NCBI RefSeq assembly: GCF_009917485.1
Contig: NZ_QZDT01000002.1
Location: 124,001-188,000 of the forward strand
Direction: 5' to 3'
Origin: Parablautia muri
GTDB lineage: Bacteria; Bacillota; Clostridia; Lachnospirales; Lachnospiraceae
DNA: 64,000 bases
Part shown: piece by piece, positions 35,065 to 43,324 of the stretch
Numbering within the stretch: position 1 is the first letter of the stretch
Layout of the letters: each line of letters begins with the position of its first letter
Position numbers and translations under genes: made by a program
The notes under the pieces: model-generated
Database searches by the model: none
What the model was told of the DNA's origin: nothing
What the model saw: only the letters and a program-made list of their open reading frames with translations

Positions 35065-35207
35065 CTTAGAATAGTAACTGTTCAGTACCACAGTTATGTG
35101 CAAAAATCCATTTTGAACTGTCTTCGATAATGGATTTTCACACTCCTGAATCATTTTCTTACAGTTTGCGCAAAATACGCAAATCTGCTGAATAGTTACT
35201 TAGAATA
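35065..35207. mobile_element. MITE-like element between oadB and oadA, with 9-bp direct repeats
   Basis: Inverted ends GTAACTGTTCAG (35074-35085) and CTGAATAGTTAC (35188-35199), one mismatch, bound a non-coding element. CTTAGAATA flanks it as a direct repeat (35065-35073 and 35199-35207), overlapping the oadB stop codon, as expected for a target-site duplication. Inside are two hairpins: AAAATCCATT/AATGGATTTT and TTTGCG/CGCAAA. Related elements lie at 55.6-55.9 kb. It encodes nothing, so any transposase acts in trans. Confidence 0.65.
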
Positions 35208-36351
35208 CGCCAAATACCGCCATAAAAGTACCGGCAGCTACAGCCGTACCAATAACACCGGCTACATTAGGCCCCATTGCATGCATCAGCAGGAAGTTGG
35301 TGGGATCCGCCTCCGCACCTACCTTCTGTGACACTCTGGCTGCCATAGGAACCGCCGATACACCGGCAGAACCAATCAACGGATTTACCTTGCCCTTTGT
35401 TGCAATGCACATCAGCTTGCCGAAGATTACGCCGGCCGCCGTACCAAATGCAAAAGCAATCAATCCAAGCGCAACAATCTTAAGTGTATCAAGATTTAAG
35501 AACGCCTCCGCACTGGTGGTTGCGCCTACGGATGTACCAAGCAAAATAACGACAATATACATAAGCGCATTAGAAGCTGTATCTGTCAGCTGTCTTACCA
35601 CACCTGACTCTCTAAACAGATTACCCAGCATCAGCATACCAACCAAAGGAGCTGTTGTAGGAAGAATCATACAGACAACAATGGTAACGACAATCGGGAA
35701 AAGAATTTTTTCCAGTTTGGATACAGGACGAAGCTGTCCCATCTTGATTTTTCTTTCCTGTTCTGTTGTCAATAATTTCATAATAGGCGGCTGTATAATG
35801 GGCACCAGTGACATATAGGAATAAGCTGCCACTGCAATAGGCCCAAGTAAAGCTGTCTGTCCCAGTTTTCCGGCAAGGAAAATGGAAGTAGGGCCGTCCG
35901 CGCCACCGATAATAGAGATTGCCGCTGCGGCTTTATCATTAAAGCCCATTGCAATCGCTCCAAAATATGCTGCAAAAATACCAAACTGTGCTGCAGCGCC
36001 AAGTAAAAAGCTCTTAGGGTTCGCAATCAGGGGACCAAAGTCCGTCATAGCGCCGACACCCATAAAAATCAGGGACGGCAAAATTGCCCATTCATCTAAG
36101 AGATAAAAATAATATAGTAAGCCACCGGAACCGTTTGCCGAGTCTTCAATGCTCATCATAATATCCGGGTATATATTAACCAGCAGCATACCAAATGCGA
36201 TAGGCGTTAAAAGCAATGGTTCAAAGCCTTTCGCAATCGCAAGATAAAGGAACCCACATGCCACAAGGATCATCAGATAATTGCCCCAAGTCAGATTAAA
36301 GAACGCTGTCTGATGAATCAGGTTGGACAGGGTTGTTACGATATAATCCAT
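35200..36351 (-). CDS. oadB: Sodium-pumping decarboxylase beta subunit
   Basis: A 383-residue membrane protein of the OadB/MmdB/GcdB family that decarboxylates carboxybiotin and exports Na+. About nine to eleven membrane segments; the conserved family stretches [33 protein letters not shown] (with the functional Asp in GGADGPT) and [16 protein letters not shown] are present. The ATG at 36351 follows AGGAGG; an upstream start 16 codons earlier overlaps the leader. A 220-bp spacer separates it from the biotin carrier gene. Confidence 0.95.
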   Translation of the reverse strand: MDYIVTTLSNLIHQTAFFNLTWGNYLMILVACGFLYLAIAKGFEPLLLTPIAFGMLLVNIYPDIMMSIEDSANGSGGLLYYFYLLDEWAILPSLIFMGVGAMTDFGPLIANPKSFLLGAAAQFGIFAAYFGAIAMGFNDKAAAAISIIGGADGPTSIFLAGKLGQTALLGPIAVAAYSYMSLVPIIQPPIMKLLTTEQERKIKMGQLRPVSKLEKILFPIVVTIVVCMILPTTAPLVGMLMLGNLFRESGVVRQLTDTASNALMYIVVILLGTSVGATTSAEAFLNLDTLKIVALGLIAFAFGTAAGVIFGKLMCIATKGKVNPLIGSAGVSAVPMAARVSQKVGAEADPTNFLLMHAMGPNVAGVIGTAVAAGTFMAVFGVF

Positions 36352-36571
36352 TTCTTTTACCTCCTGTTGTTTTCTCAACAAATGCCTGTCATGAAACAAA
36401 CCGGCACTCTATCCGCAAGTATACAATCGCTATACAATACGATTTGTTATGCGCTAACTCTGCATTTTGCTGTGCATTTCAAGATGCATCTTGCAATGTA
36501 ATCTGTTATGCATATGCATTCTGCTATGCAATTTGCTATGGGTATAGCTGTCTGTATACTCATCCGCCATA
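36352..36571 (-). other. Long intra-operon spacer with ATGCA/GCATA repeats
   Basis: Between the biotin carrier and oadB. The sequence repeats short ATGCA, GCATAGCA and GCATAACA words and contains AAGATGCATCTT. No T-rich terminator or open frame is evident. Such a spacer inside a tight operon may set subunit ratios through RNA folding or processing. Confidence 0.35.
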
Positions 36572-36946
36572 TTAGTTGAGAGTTGCCAACAATGCTCCTG
36601 CTTCAACTGCATCGCCAACTGCTACGTCAATGCTTGCTACGGTACCATCCTGAGGCGCCACAACGGGAATTTCCATCTTCATTGCTTCTAAAATAATTAC
36701 GGTATCGCCGGCCTTAAGCACCTGGCCCACACTGGCTTCTACCTTAAATACTTTACCTGCTGCACCGGCTTCTACCTTAACACTGCCGGCTGCGCCGGAT
36801 GCCTTGGGCGCTGCTGCAGGAGCCGCTTTGGGAGCTGCCTTAGGCGCTGTTTTGGGAGCTGCGGGTGCGGATGCACCTGTGGATGCTCCTTCTTCTACTA
36901 CTACATCATATACGTTGCCGTTTACGGTAATTGTATAATTTTTCAT
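36572..36946 (-). CDS. Biotin carboxyl carrier subunit (GcdC/MmdC type)
   Basis: A 124-residue protein with a short N-terminal strand domain (MKNYTITVNGNVYDVVVEE), a flexible Ala/Pro/Lys linker (about 25-55) and a C-terminal biotinyl domain whose biotin-accepting Lys sits in EAMKMEI. The swinging arm carries CO2 between the carboxyltransferases and the membrane beta subunit. It lies between the OadG-like gene and oadB. Confidence 0.95.
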   Translation of the reverse strand: MKNYTITVNGNVYDVVVEEGASTGASAPAAPKTAPKAAPKAAPAAAPKASGAAGSVKVEAGAAGKVFKVEASVGQVLKAGDTVIILEAMKMEIPVVAPQDGTVASIDVAVGDAVEAGALLATLN

Positions 36947-36992
36947 TACTAAATCCTCCTGTGATTATCATTCATCATTCATTCTATCATCA

Positions 36993-37718
36993 TTAAGCGC
37001 GCTGCCATTTGTTTCCGGCACGTCTTATGCTTCTTACTACAAAACCATCTGTGGATGAAGCGCCTTCGCTGGCTGCAATTGCCGCTGCAATAACAGCAAC
37101 CAGTTCCAAATCATCCGTCAGATCTTCTTCCTGCACTGCAGCGTTAACTGCGGGAGCTGCTACCGGCGCTGCTTTCACTTCCGGTTTTGCAGGAGCCTTG
37201 GTAAACTTAGCCTGAATCTTAGGTATGAAGCCAAAACATCCTATAATAAGACTAATCAGAATCAGAACACAAAATACGGTTCCCATGCCAAGAAGGGTAT
37301 TCAAAGCTGCCTTTTCCATCTTTTCGCCAAATGTATACTCTACATTAGTAGAAATCGTGGTAATTGCATTTCTTTCAATTACGATCTCAACAATCGCTTC
37401 TCTGACAGAACCCTTTACTCTGATATCAATTACACCGTCTTTTTCACCAAGTTCGGATTCAACCCCGATAATTTCTACATAATCACCCATATCCTCAGCA
37501 GCAGCTTCCCAGCTGTCCAAAGCGTTTAAGGTCACCTGGTCGGTTACCTGATCCCTTGCCTGCAGGATTACATACTGATTAATGGTTTCCACAACCTGCC
37601 TTCCCAAGGTATCCGCTTCCTCCTGTGTCATAAGAGGTTTTACTTCTTCCTCCTGGCCGCATGCTGTCAAACCAAGCATACAGGTAATCATACCTAATAC
37701 TAATAACCATTTTTTCAT
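36993..37718 (-). CDS. OadG-like gamma/delta subunit with lipoprotein signal
   Basis: A 241-residue protein. The N-terminus carries a lipobox (GLTAC), then an extracytoplasmic domain of about 100 residues (REAIVEIVIERNAITTIS), then one membrane segment (about 135-160) and a cytoplasmic Ala/Pro-rich linker with a C-terminal tail (VVRSIRRAGNKW). The TM, linker and tail match OadG/MmdD assembly subunits that hold the complex together; the lipoprotein ectodomain is an addition to the small classical OadG. The start is 17 nt from the mmdA-like stop. Confidence 0.78.
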   Translation of the reverse strand: MKKWLLVLGMITCMLGLTACGQEEEVKPLMTQEEADTLGRQVVETINQYVILQARDQVTDQVTLNALDSWEAAAEDMGDYVEIIGVESELGEKDGVIDIRVKGSVREAIVEIVIERNAITTISTNVEYTFGEKMEKAALNTLLGMGTVFCVLILISLIIGCFGFIPKIQAKFTKAPAKPEVKAAPVAAPAVNAAVQEEDLTDDLELVAVIAAAIAASEGASSTDGFVVRSIRRAGNKWQRA

Positions 37719-37735
37719 ATTAAGTATCATCCTTT

Positions 37736-39166
37736 CTAAACAGTACCATGTTTTTTCGCCGGACGGTCTTCCCTCTTGGAAAGCAACATCTCAAAGGCGC
37801 CAATCACATACTTTCTTGTATCTGCCGGCTCAATGATCTGATCCACATATCCTCTCTTTGCTGCGCCTGCCGCGCTTGTCTGCAGTTGTGCATATTCCTT
37901 TGCACAGGCATCAATGGCATCAGCCCCCTGCCCATCGCAAATAATCTTTGCAGCTAATTTGGCATCCATTGTACCAATCTGCGCATCCGGCCATGCTATG
38001 GTAATGTCCGCCCCGATTGCCTTGGAATTCATAGTTACATAAGCGCTGCCAAACGCCTGTCCGATGATTACATTCACCTTTGGGACAGTAGCATTGGCAA
38101 ATGCATATGTAAGCCTTGCCGCCGCCTTTGCAATCTTTTTCTCAGAACATTTATCCGCCTTGAAGCCCTTTACATTGGTAAGGGACAACACAGGAATATT
38201 AAATGCATCGCAGAAATTAATAAAATCTGCCGCCTTGTCACAGCCTTCCGGTGTCAAAACCGCATCAAACTTATCTGTCACGGTTCCGTCCTCACCATAC
38301 ACTTCACTGCGGTTAGCCACCGCGCCAATGGTCACGCCGTTTAATCTGATAAGCGCCGTTACCATTTCTTTCGCATAGTCTGCTTTTACTTCAAATACTG
38401 CCCCATCATCCGCAAGCTGGGATAATGCAATGGAAGTATCCCCCACACAGCCTGCAATGTCCGCACATGCACGGTTCAAGTCATCCGTACAGTCCTCAAA
38501 AACCATCTCGTCATCGCAGTTAGCCGGCAGCATAGATACCAGTTCCCTTATCTTTCCAAGCAGTGTCGCTTCATCTGCAACCACATCAACAATACCTACT
38601 TCCTCGCTCTGGAAAGCGGCAGTTGAAGTGTCGCATTTGCTGACTACATTTCCATCCAGCGTATTAGGTGCGTTCACATACAGTTTTGCATTCTTTTTTT
38701 CCATAAAAGTAAAATCTGTCAATGTTGGAATCAGTGCAAGGCCGCCGCCGCAGTTGCCAAAGACAGCGGTGATCTGAGGAATCACGCCGGAGCTTAACAC
38801 CTGCTTTTTGTAGATCTCCCCAAAACCGTTTAACGCATCTGCTACTTCCTGAAGCCTTAATCCGGCGGACTCAATTAGTCCGATCACGGGTGCTCCCATT
38901 TTCAGTGCCAGATCATAGAGATTTGCAATTTTTTTCGCATGCATCTCGCCAATGCTTCCGTTTAACACGGACGCATCCTGACTGTATACATACACAAGAT
39001 TGCCGCCTATCACTCCATAACCGGTAATTACACCGTCAGAAGGAGTTTCTGTCTGTTTCAGATTGAAGTCAGTACTTCTTGCCGTAACAAGCGCACCAAT
39101 TTCAACGAAACTGTTTTCATCGAGCAAAGCTGCTATTCTTTGACTCGCCTGTGAAGTAGTACTCAT
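37736..39166 (-). CDS. Acyl-CoA carboxyltransferase subunit (MmdA-like)
   Basis: A 476-residue carboxyltransferase of the propionyl/methylmalonyl-CoA family with N- and C-terminal crotonase-like halves: PSDGVITGYGVIGGNLVYVYSQDASVLNGSIG, GAPVIGLIESAGLRLQE and GNCGGGLALIP in the first; AGCDKAA-type and QAFGSAYVTMNSKAIGAD with AWPDAQIGTM in the second. It transfers carboxyl between an acyl-CoA and biotin. First gene of the operon. It is shorter than typical MmdA (about 510), with divergent halves, so the acyl-CoA is uncertain. Confidence 0.85.
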   Translation of the reverse strand: MSTTSQASQRIAALLDENSFVEIGALVTARSTDFNLKQTETPSDGVITGYGVIGGNLVYVYSQDASVLNGSIGEMHAKKIANLYDLALKMGAPVIGLIESAGLRLQEVADALNGFGEIYKKQVLSSGVIPQITAVFGNCGGGLALIPTLTDFTFMEKKNAKLYVNAPNTLDGNVVSKCDTSTAAFQSEEVGIVDVVADEATLLGKIRELVSMLPANCDDEMVFEDCTDDLNRACADIAGCVGDTSIALSQLADDGAVFEVKADYAKEMVTALIRLNGVTIGAVANRSEVYGEDGTVTDKFDAVLTPEGCDKAADFINFCDAFNIPVLSLTNVKGFKADKCSEKKIAKAAARLTYAFANATVPKVNVIIGQAFGSAYVTMNSKAIGADITIAWPDAQIGTMDAKLAAKIICDGQGADAIDACAKEYAQLQTSAAGAAKRGYVDQIIEPADTRKYVIGAFEMLLSKREDRPAKKHGTV

Positions 39167-39246
39167 TTTTCAGCCCTCCATTTTATATGAAATAAATTAT
39201 AACTATAGCCGCGGGGCACAAGTATCCCCATTATTTCGTCTATAGC

Positions 39247-39258
39247 AGTATACCACAA
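39247..39258 (-). promoter_or_regulatory. Extended -10 promoter for the decarboxylase operon
   Basis: The minus strand reads TGTGGTATACT: TATACT with an upstream TG. No good -35 is seen. A GGGG/CCCC inverted repeat follows in the leader. The alternative TATAAT closer to the gene cannot be excluded. Confidence 0.4.
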
Positions 39259-39402
39259 ATGTTACCAATCGCATAGAGAAAATTTTTCAAAATTTACATT
39301 TTTTTAACACCTGTTTTAAATTTTTCTTTACGATTCACACATGCCAGGTTGTTGCGCCGGCACTTTTCAAATTTCAGGCCTTCACCTTTCAATTTATTTA
39401 CT

Positions 39403-39431
39403 TTCACCTCTCAATAAGAGCCAGGTATAAT
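39403..39431 (+). promoter_or_regulatory. Promoter for the dacF-like gene with direct repeats
   Basis: TTCACC (39403-39408), a 17-nt spacer and TATAAT (39426-39431). TTCACCTTTCAAT (39381-39393) and TTCACCTCTCAAT (39403-39415) form a direct repeat 22 bp apart, the second overlapping the -35, as an activator or repressor site might. The rest of 39259-39402 is AT-rich with nothing else identified. Confidence 0.5.
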
Positions 39432-39490
39432 TCTCTCGTTTCCATACATATAAATTTAAAGAAAAACTACCTAATCGGATGCCAATCATT

Positions 39491-40813
39491 ATGAAGCCTA
39501 TCGGAAAAACCCTCATGAAAATTACAGCGCTGCTGCTTTCTCTTCTCCTGTTTCCAAACCTTTTAGTTCCATTGGCCGTATATGCCAACGAAGAAGATAC
39601 GCCGGATTTTTCGCTTTACGCACAGTCGGCAGTTTTAATGGACGCCGCATCAGGACGTATCTTATACGAAAAAGATGGGCAAAAGGTTATGCCCATGGCC
39701 AGCACTACCAAAATCATGACTTGTATTCTGGCTCTTGAAAATGGAAATCCGGAAGATTATGCCATAGCCTCCTCCTACGCTGCCAGTATGCCCAAGGTGA
39801 AGCTCTACGTAAAAGAAGGCGAATACTACCGGCTAAAAGACCTGCTCTATTCCCTGATGCTTGAATCCCACAACGATGCTGCCGTGGTCATAGCAGAGCA
39901 TATTGCCGGAAGCACCCAAAGCTTTGCTGATATGATGAACCAAAAAGCAAAAGAGATTGGCTGTCATGACACCTTCTTTATAACACCAAACGGGCTTGAC
40001 GCTACTGCTACCGCCAAAGACGGCACCGTAAGAGTGCATTCCACAACCGCTGCTGACCTTGCCAGAATCATGTCCTATTGTATCATGGACTCTCCCAAAA
40101 AAGAAGATTTCCTTGCCATCACCCGCACCCCCTCCTATTCCTTTGAAAATTACCGTGAAACGGACGGACAGTTCGTGGGGGGCGGCCGTACCTTTCAGTG
40201 CAACAACCACAATGCCTTCCTGTCCATGATGGATGGGGCCCTTTCCGGAAAAACCGGATTTACCGGCACAGCCGGCTATTGCTACGTAGGCGCCCTGCGA
40301 AAGGACAACAGAACCTATGTGGTTGCCCTTTTGGCCTGTGGCTGGCCGAACAATAAAACCTATAAGTGGAGCGATACCAAAACCCTGATGAACTATGGTC
40401 TTGACCATTTTGAATACCACTCCCTATCGGAGGCCGCCTTTGACGAAAGTCAGTTAAAACCCATAAAAGTCCTTAACGGGCAGACAGACCGTCTTGGCGC
40501 CACCGCATATGTGGATGTGGAAATAGCAAGGCCTTTGGAAACAGCGCCTTCCTCTGAAAATGGGGAACACACCGATAACGCTCCTTCTGCTGATGATGGC
40601 ATTCTTCTGAAAAAAGACGAAAGCATTCAGGTTGACTTTCAGGCCGCTACGGAACTGACGGCTCCCATAGAAGCGGGAACCCAGGTGGGCACCATACGAT
40701 ATCTTGTCGATGAAACAGTATACAAAATAGAATATATCTTTACCTCCCAATCTGTGCCCGCCATCGACTTTTCCTGGTGCCTTTCACAGATTCTCCAACG
40801 ATATACGCTATAG
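39491..40813 (+). CDS. dacF: D-alanyl-D-alanine carboxypeptidase (PBP5/DacF family)
   Basis: A 440-residue penicillin-binding protein. A signal peptide (LLLSLLLFPNLLVPLAVYA, cut before NEEDTP) is followed by the S11 peptidase domain: SxxK in MASTTKIMT, SxN in LESHNDA, KTG in LSGKTGFTGTAG. It trims the terminal D-Ala of peptidoglycan stem peptides outside the cell. A C-terminal strand domain follows. No second membrane segment is evident. The start is uncertain among ATGs at 39479, 39491 and 39515, none with a strong ribosome binding site. It converges on scpB. Confidence 0.88.
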   Translation: MKPIGKTLMKITALLLSLLLFPNLLVPLAVYANEEDTPDFSLYAQSAVLMDAASGRILYEKDGQKVMPMASTTKIMTCILALENGNPEDYAIASSYAASMPKVKLYVKEGEYYRLKDLLYSLMLESHNDAAVVIAEHIAGSTQSFADMMNQKAKEIGCHDTFFITPNGLDATATAKDGTVRVHSTTAADLARIMSYCIMDSPKKEDFLAITRTPSYSFENYRETDGQFVGGGRTFQCNNHNAFLSMMDGALSGKTGFTGTAGYCYVGALRKDNRTYVVALLACGWPNNKTYKWSDTKTLMNYGLDHFEYHSLSEAAFDESQLKPIKVLNGQTDRLGATAYVDVEIARPLETAPSSENGEHTDNAPSADDGILLKKDESIQVDFQAATELTAPIEAGTQVGTIRYLVDETVYKIEYIFTSQSVPAIDFSWCLSQILQRYTL

Positions 40814-40879
40814 AAAGCCGCTCTTTAAAAATGTGCGGAAAAGAACCGGATAATAACTTTGGTATATAGCCTGCTTATG

Positions 40880-41449
40880 CTATATTTCCAGTTGCACATC
40901 CGCCTCCTGCTGGGCCTGGGCTTTAAATTCCTCTATCTGCACCGCTGAAAGTTCAGGAAGCTCCTCTAAAGATTTTACCCCGAAGCTTCTTAAAAATTCC
41001 TCCGTGGTCCCAAAAAGCAGGGGGCGGCCCGGCGCATCCATCCGCCCTACCTCCGCAATAAGTCCAAATTCCACCAGACGGTTTACCGCATGGTCGCAGC
41101 TTACTCCTCTGATTTTTTCAATCTCAGCACGGGTTACCGGCTGCTTATACGCAATAATGGAAAGGGTTTCTAAAATAGTGTCCGTGAGCACATACTTACG
41201 CGGTGTCTTGGCAATTTTTATCAGATATTCATACATTTCCGCCTTGGTGCACATCTGATAAGAATCCTCTAACTCCATCAATGTCACTCCGCCTTCCTTA
41301 CTTTCGTACTCCTGCTTAAGCTCCAAAAGTAATTCTCTGGTGGTTTTTTTATCCTCCTCAATCACTGCCGCCAGCCTTTCTATTTCCACAGACTCTCCCA
41401 TGGTAAAAAGAACGGCCTCCAATATGGCTTTTTCTTTCTGCCTGTCCAA
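40880..41449 (-). CDS. scpB: Segregation and condensation protein B
   Basis: A 189-residue ScpB, two winged-helix domains (KAILEAVLFTMGESVEIERLA; TLSIIAYKQPVTRAEIEKIRG with VNRLVEFGLIAEVGR). With ScpA and Smc it forms the condensin complex. The start codon is TTG at 41449, nine nt after GGAGG. An unusual spacer of about 130 bp separates it from scpA. Confidence 0.95.
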   Translation of the reverse strand: MDRQKEKAILEAVLFTMGESVEIERLAAVIEEDKKTTRELLLELKQEYESKEGGVTLMELEDSYQMCTKAEMYEYLIKIAKTPRKYVLTDTILETLSIIAYKQPVTRAEIEKIRGVSCDHAVNRLVEFGLIAEVGRMDAPGRPLLFGTTEEFLRSFGVKSLEELPELSAVQIEEFKAQAQQEADVQLEI

Positions 41450-41581
41450 ATTCCACTACCTCCATGCTGCCGCCACGCGGCATCGTAAATGAGCTCAAAC
41501 GCCATCGCACCTAACCGGCTGGCTTACCAGCGCAAACGCTCTCACGCTTTGCGAGACAGCTTATTGCAACAAGAATGCCTG
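41450..41581. other. Structured spacer between scpA and scpB
   Basis: Three short stems are visible: TGCCGC/GCGGCA, GCTGG/CCAGC and CGCAAA/TTTGCG. scpA and scpB often overlap or nearly touch, so this insertion is unusual. No ORF or terminator T-tract is evident. Confidence 0.4.
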
Positions 41582-42334
41582 TTACTCACAGGCAGCCCTT
41601 GAAGTGATGACAATGTCATCAAAAGTATCTTCCTGAAAAATAGAAATTCTTCCCACCTTCATCATCTCTAATATTACCAGAAAGGTAACAATAATTTCCA
41701 TTCTGCTTTTTTGTTTTTCTAAAAGCTGCATAAAACTGAACTTTTTGTGGACACGGGCGTACGCCTCCACATAGGCAGTTTTTACATCCATATCAATCTC
41801 ATCCTTCTCAATCCGTCCAAAGCTGCTCCTGACAGGGTCTATTTTATCCTCCTGTCTTTTCATTACCATCTTAAACAGCTCCTTGAGCTTGCTCAAATTC
41901 GCATCTCCTATCAGCTCCTCCAAATTAATTGGCGGCTTATATTCCTCAATTTCCTTGGGCATAGTCCTGTCTTTAAAAAGAGTGCGCGATGCGTCAATCT
42001 GTCTGTCCTTAAGCTCATAGGACATATACTTGTACATTTTATATTCCAGCAGCTTTTGCACCAGCTCCGCCCTTGGGTCTTCTTCCTCTCCTTCCTCGTT
42101 TACCTCTTTCGGAAGCAGCATTTTGCATTTGATATCTAAAAGCGTTGCCGCCATCACCAGGAATTCACTCATCACATCCATATTTTCTATTTCCATGTTC
42201 TGTATATATTCCAGATACTGGGCTGTGATTTCCACAATGGGGATATCATAGATATCCACTTTATTTTTTTCAATCAAATGTAGAAGTAAATCCAAAGGGC
42301 CTTCAAATGCCTGCAGTTTTACCGATATTGCCAT
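41582..42334 (-). CDS. scpA: Segregation and condensation protein A
   Basis: A 250-residue kleisin of the Smc condensin. N-terminal FEGPLDLLLHLIEKNKVDIYDIPIVEITAQYLEYI and the C-terminal winged helix (FLVILEMMKVGRISIFQEDTFDDIVI) are typical. The start lies 9 nt after GGAG and about 86 bp after the phosphoesterase gene. Confidence 0.96.
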   Translation of the reverse strand: MAISVKLQAFEGPLDLLLHLIEKNKVDIYDIPIVEITAQYLEYIQNMEIENMDVMSEFLVMAATLLDIKCKMLLPKEVNEEGEEEDPRAELVQKLLEYKMYKYMSYELKDRQIDASRTLFKDRTMPKEIEEYKPPINLEELIGDANLSKLKELFKMVMKRQEDKIDPVRSSFGRIEKDEIDMDVKTAYVEAYARVHKKFSFMQLLEKQKSRMEIIVTFLVILEMMKVGRISIFQEDTFDDIVITSRAACE

Positions 42335-42420
42335 TCACTTTGGCTCCTTTACTTACAGATTTCCAAATTCTTTACGCCATTTTATCATGTAAAAAAATTA
42401 CCGTCAACTTTGAGAAATTC

Positions 42421-43266
42421 CTATCTGGAAAGCTCTAGCACCACCAGTTCTCCGGGATTAAAAATGCGAATAGGCAGTGTATGCGTGCCAAGACCCCTTC
42501 CTAAAATCATAACCGATTTTCCTTCCCGGAACATCCCTCCATCAAACTTTGGAAAAAGCTTAATGGATGGGGAAATCACGCCTCCCAAAACGGGCAGCCT
42601 CATAAGCCCTCCATGGATATGTCCGGATACCACCAAATCTGCTCCCCATTTTGCATAGGCCGCAAAATAATCCGGATTATGGGCTATCACCACCGAAAAC
42701 TTACCTTTGTCCGGTTTTCCCAAAGTTCTTTCCAAATAGTCTGTCTCCATCTGCGTTTTTTTAAATTTTCCATAATATTCTCGTCCAATTTCAAGTCCGT
42801 ATATGTCTATGTTAAAATCAGGCAGATATACCTTCTCATTTACCAAATGCCGTACCCCCGCCTTTTTTATCTCTTTTACATAATCAACATACATCCTGCC
42901 AAATTGTTCGGGAAAAAGTTTTGTCTTTTGCTCGTGATTTCCATTGCCGTAAAAAACCGGATATTTTGCAGCCAGAGCGCACACAAAATCCTTCGCTGTG
43001 CTGGTTTCTCCTCCTGTTTGGGAAGTGTACATATCCCCGGCAATTAGTATGAAATCCGGAGCAAGCTTCTCTATGGCCGCAAACAGCCGCCGATTGCCTG
43101 CCCCGAAGGATTTATTATGAAGATCTGACAGAAGGATGATCCTGCCATCCTTCCGTAAGATCTGGCTTTTGCATTTGTATCTTCTAACCACAAACCGATT
43201 ACAGTCCACAGCCATAACTCCAAAGAAAAATGCCGCAAGAACTGCCATCGCGTAAACAAAAATCAT
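42421..43266 (-). CDS. Membrane-anchored metallophosphoesterase (YaeI/YkuE-like)
   Basis: A 281-residue protein with one N-terminal membrane segment (MIFVYAMAVLAAFFFGVM) and a calcineurin-like domain: LLSDLHNKSFG, ILIAGDMYTS, YGNGNHEQ, VIAHNPDYFA and VSGHIHGGLMRLP. The family includes lipid-related phosphodiesterases; the substrate is unknown. ATG 43266 or the adjacent TTG could start it. It follows the carboxypeptidase gene closely and precedes scpA. Confidence 0.87.
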   Translation of the reverse strand: MIFVYAMAVLAAFFFGVMAVDCNRFVVRRYKCKSQILRKDGRIILLSDLHNKSFGAGNRRLFAAIEKLAPDFILIAGDMYTSQTGGETSTAKDFVCALAAKYPVFYGNGNHEQKTKLFPEQFGRMYVDYVKEIKKAGVRHLVNEKVYLPDFNIDIYGLEIGREYYGKFKKTQMETDYLERTLGKPDKGKFSVVIAHNPDYFAAYAKWGADLVVSGHIHGGLMRLPVLGGVISPSIKLFPKFDGGMFREGKSVMILGRGLGTHTLPIRIFNPGELVVLELSR

Positions 43267-43324
43267 CAAATTTATTTTCCTTCCCGCTTTTAAAGTAGAG
43301 CCTCTCAAATATAACACATTTTGC

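Noticed and set aside
36993-37730. ATG at 37730 as start of the OadG-like gene
   Set aside because: It directly abuts the AAAGG ribosome binding site; the ATG at 37718 gives workable spacing and a normal signal sequence.
39833-40420. 195-codon minus-strand frame opposite the dacF-like gene
   Set aside because: The plus frame carries all S11 peptidase motifs; the opposite frame is a shadow.
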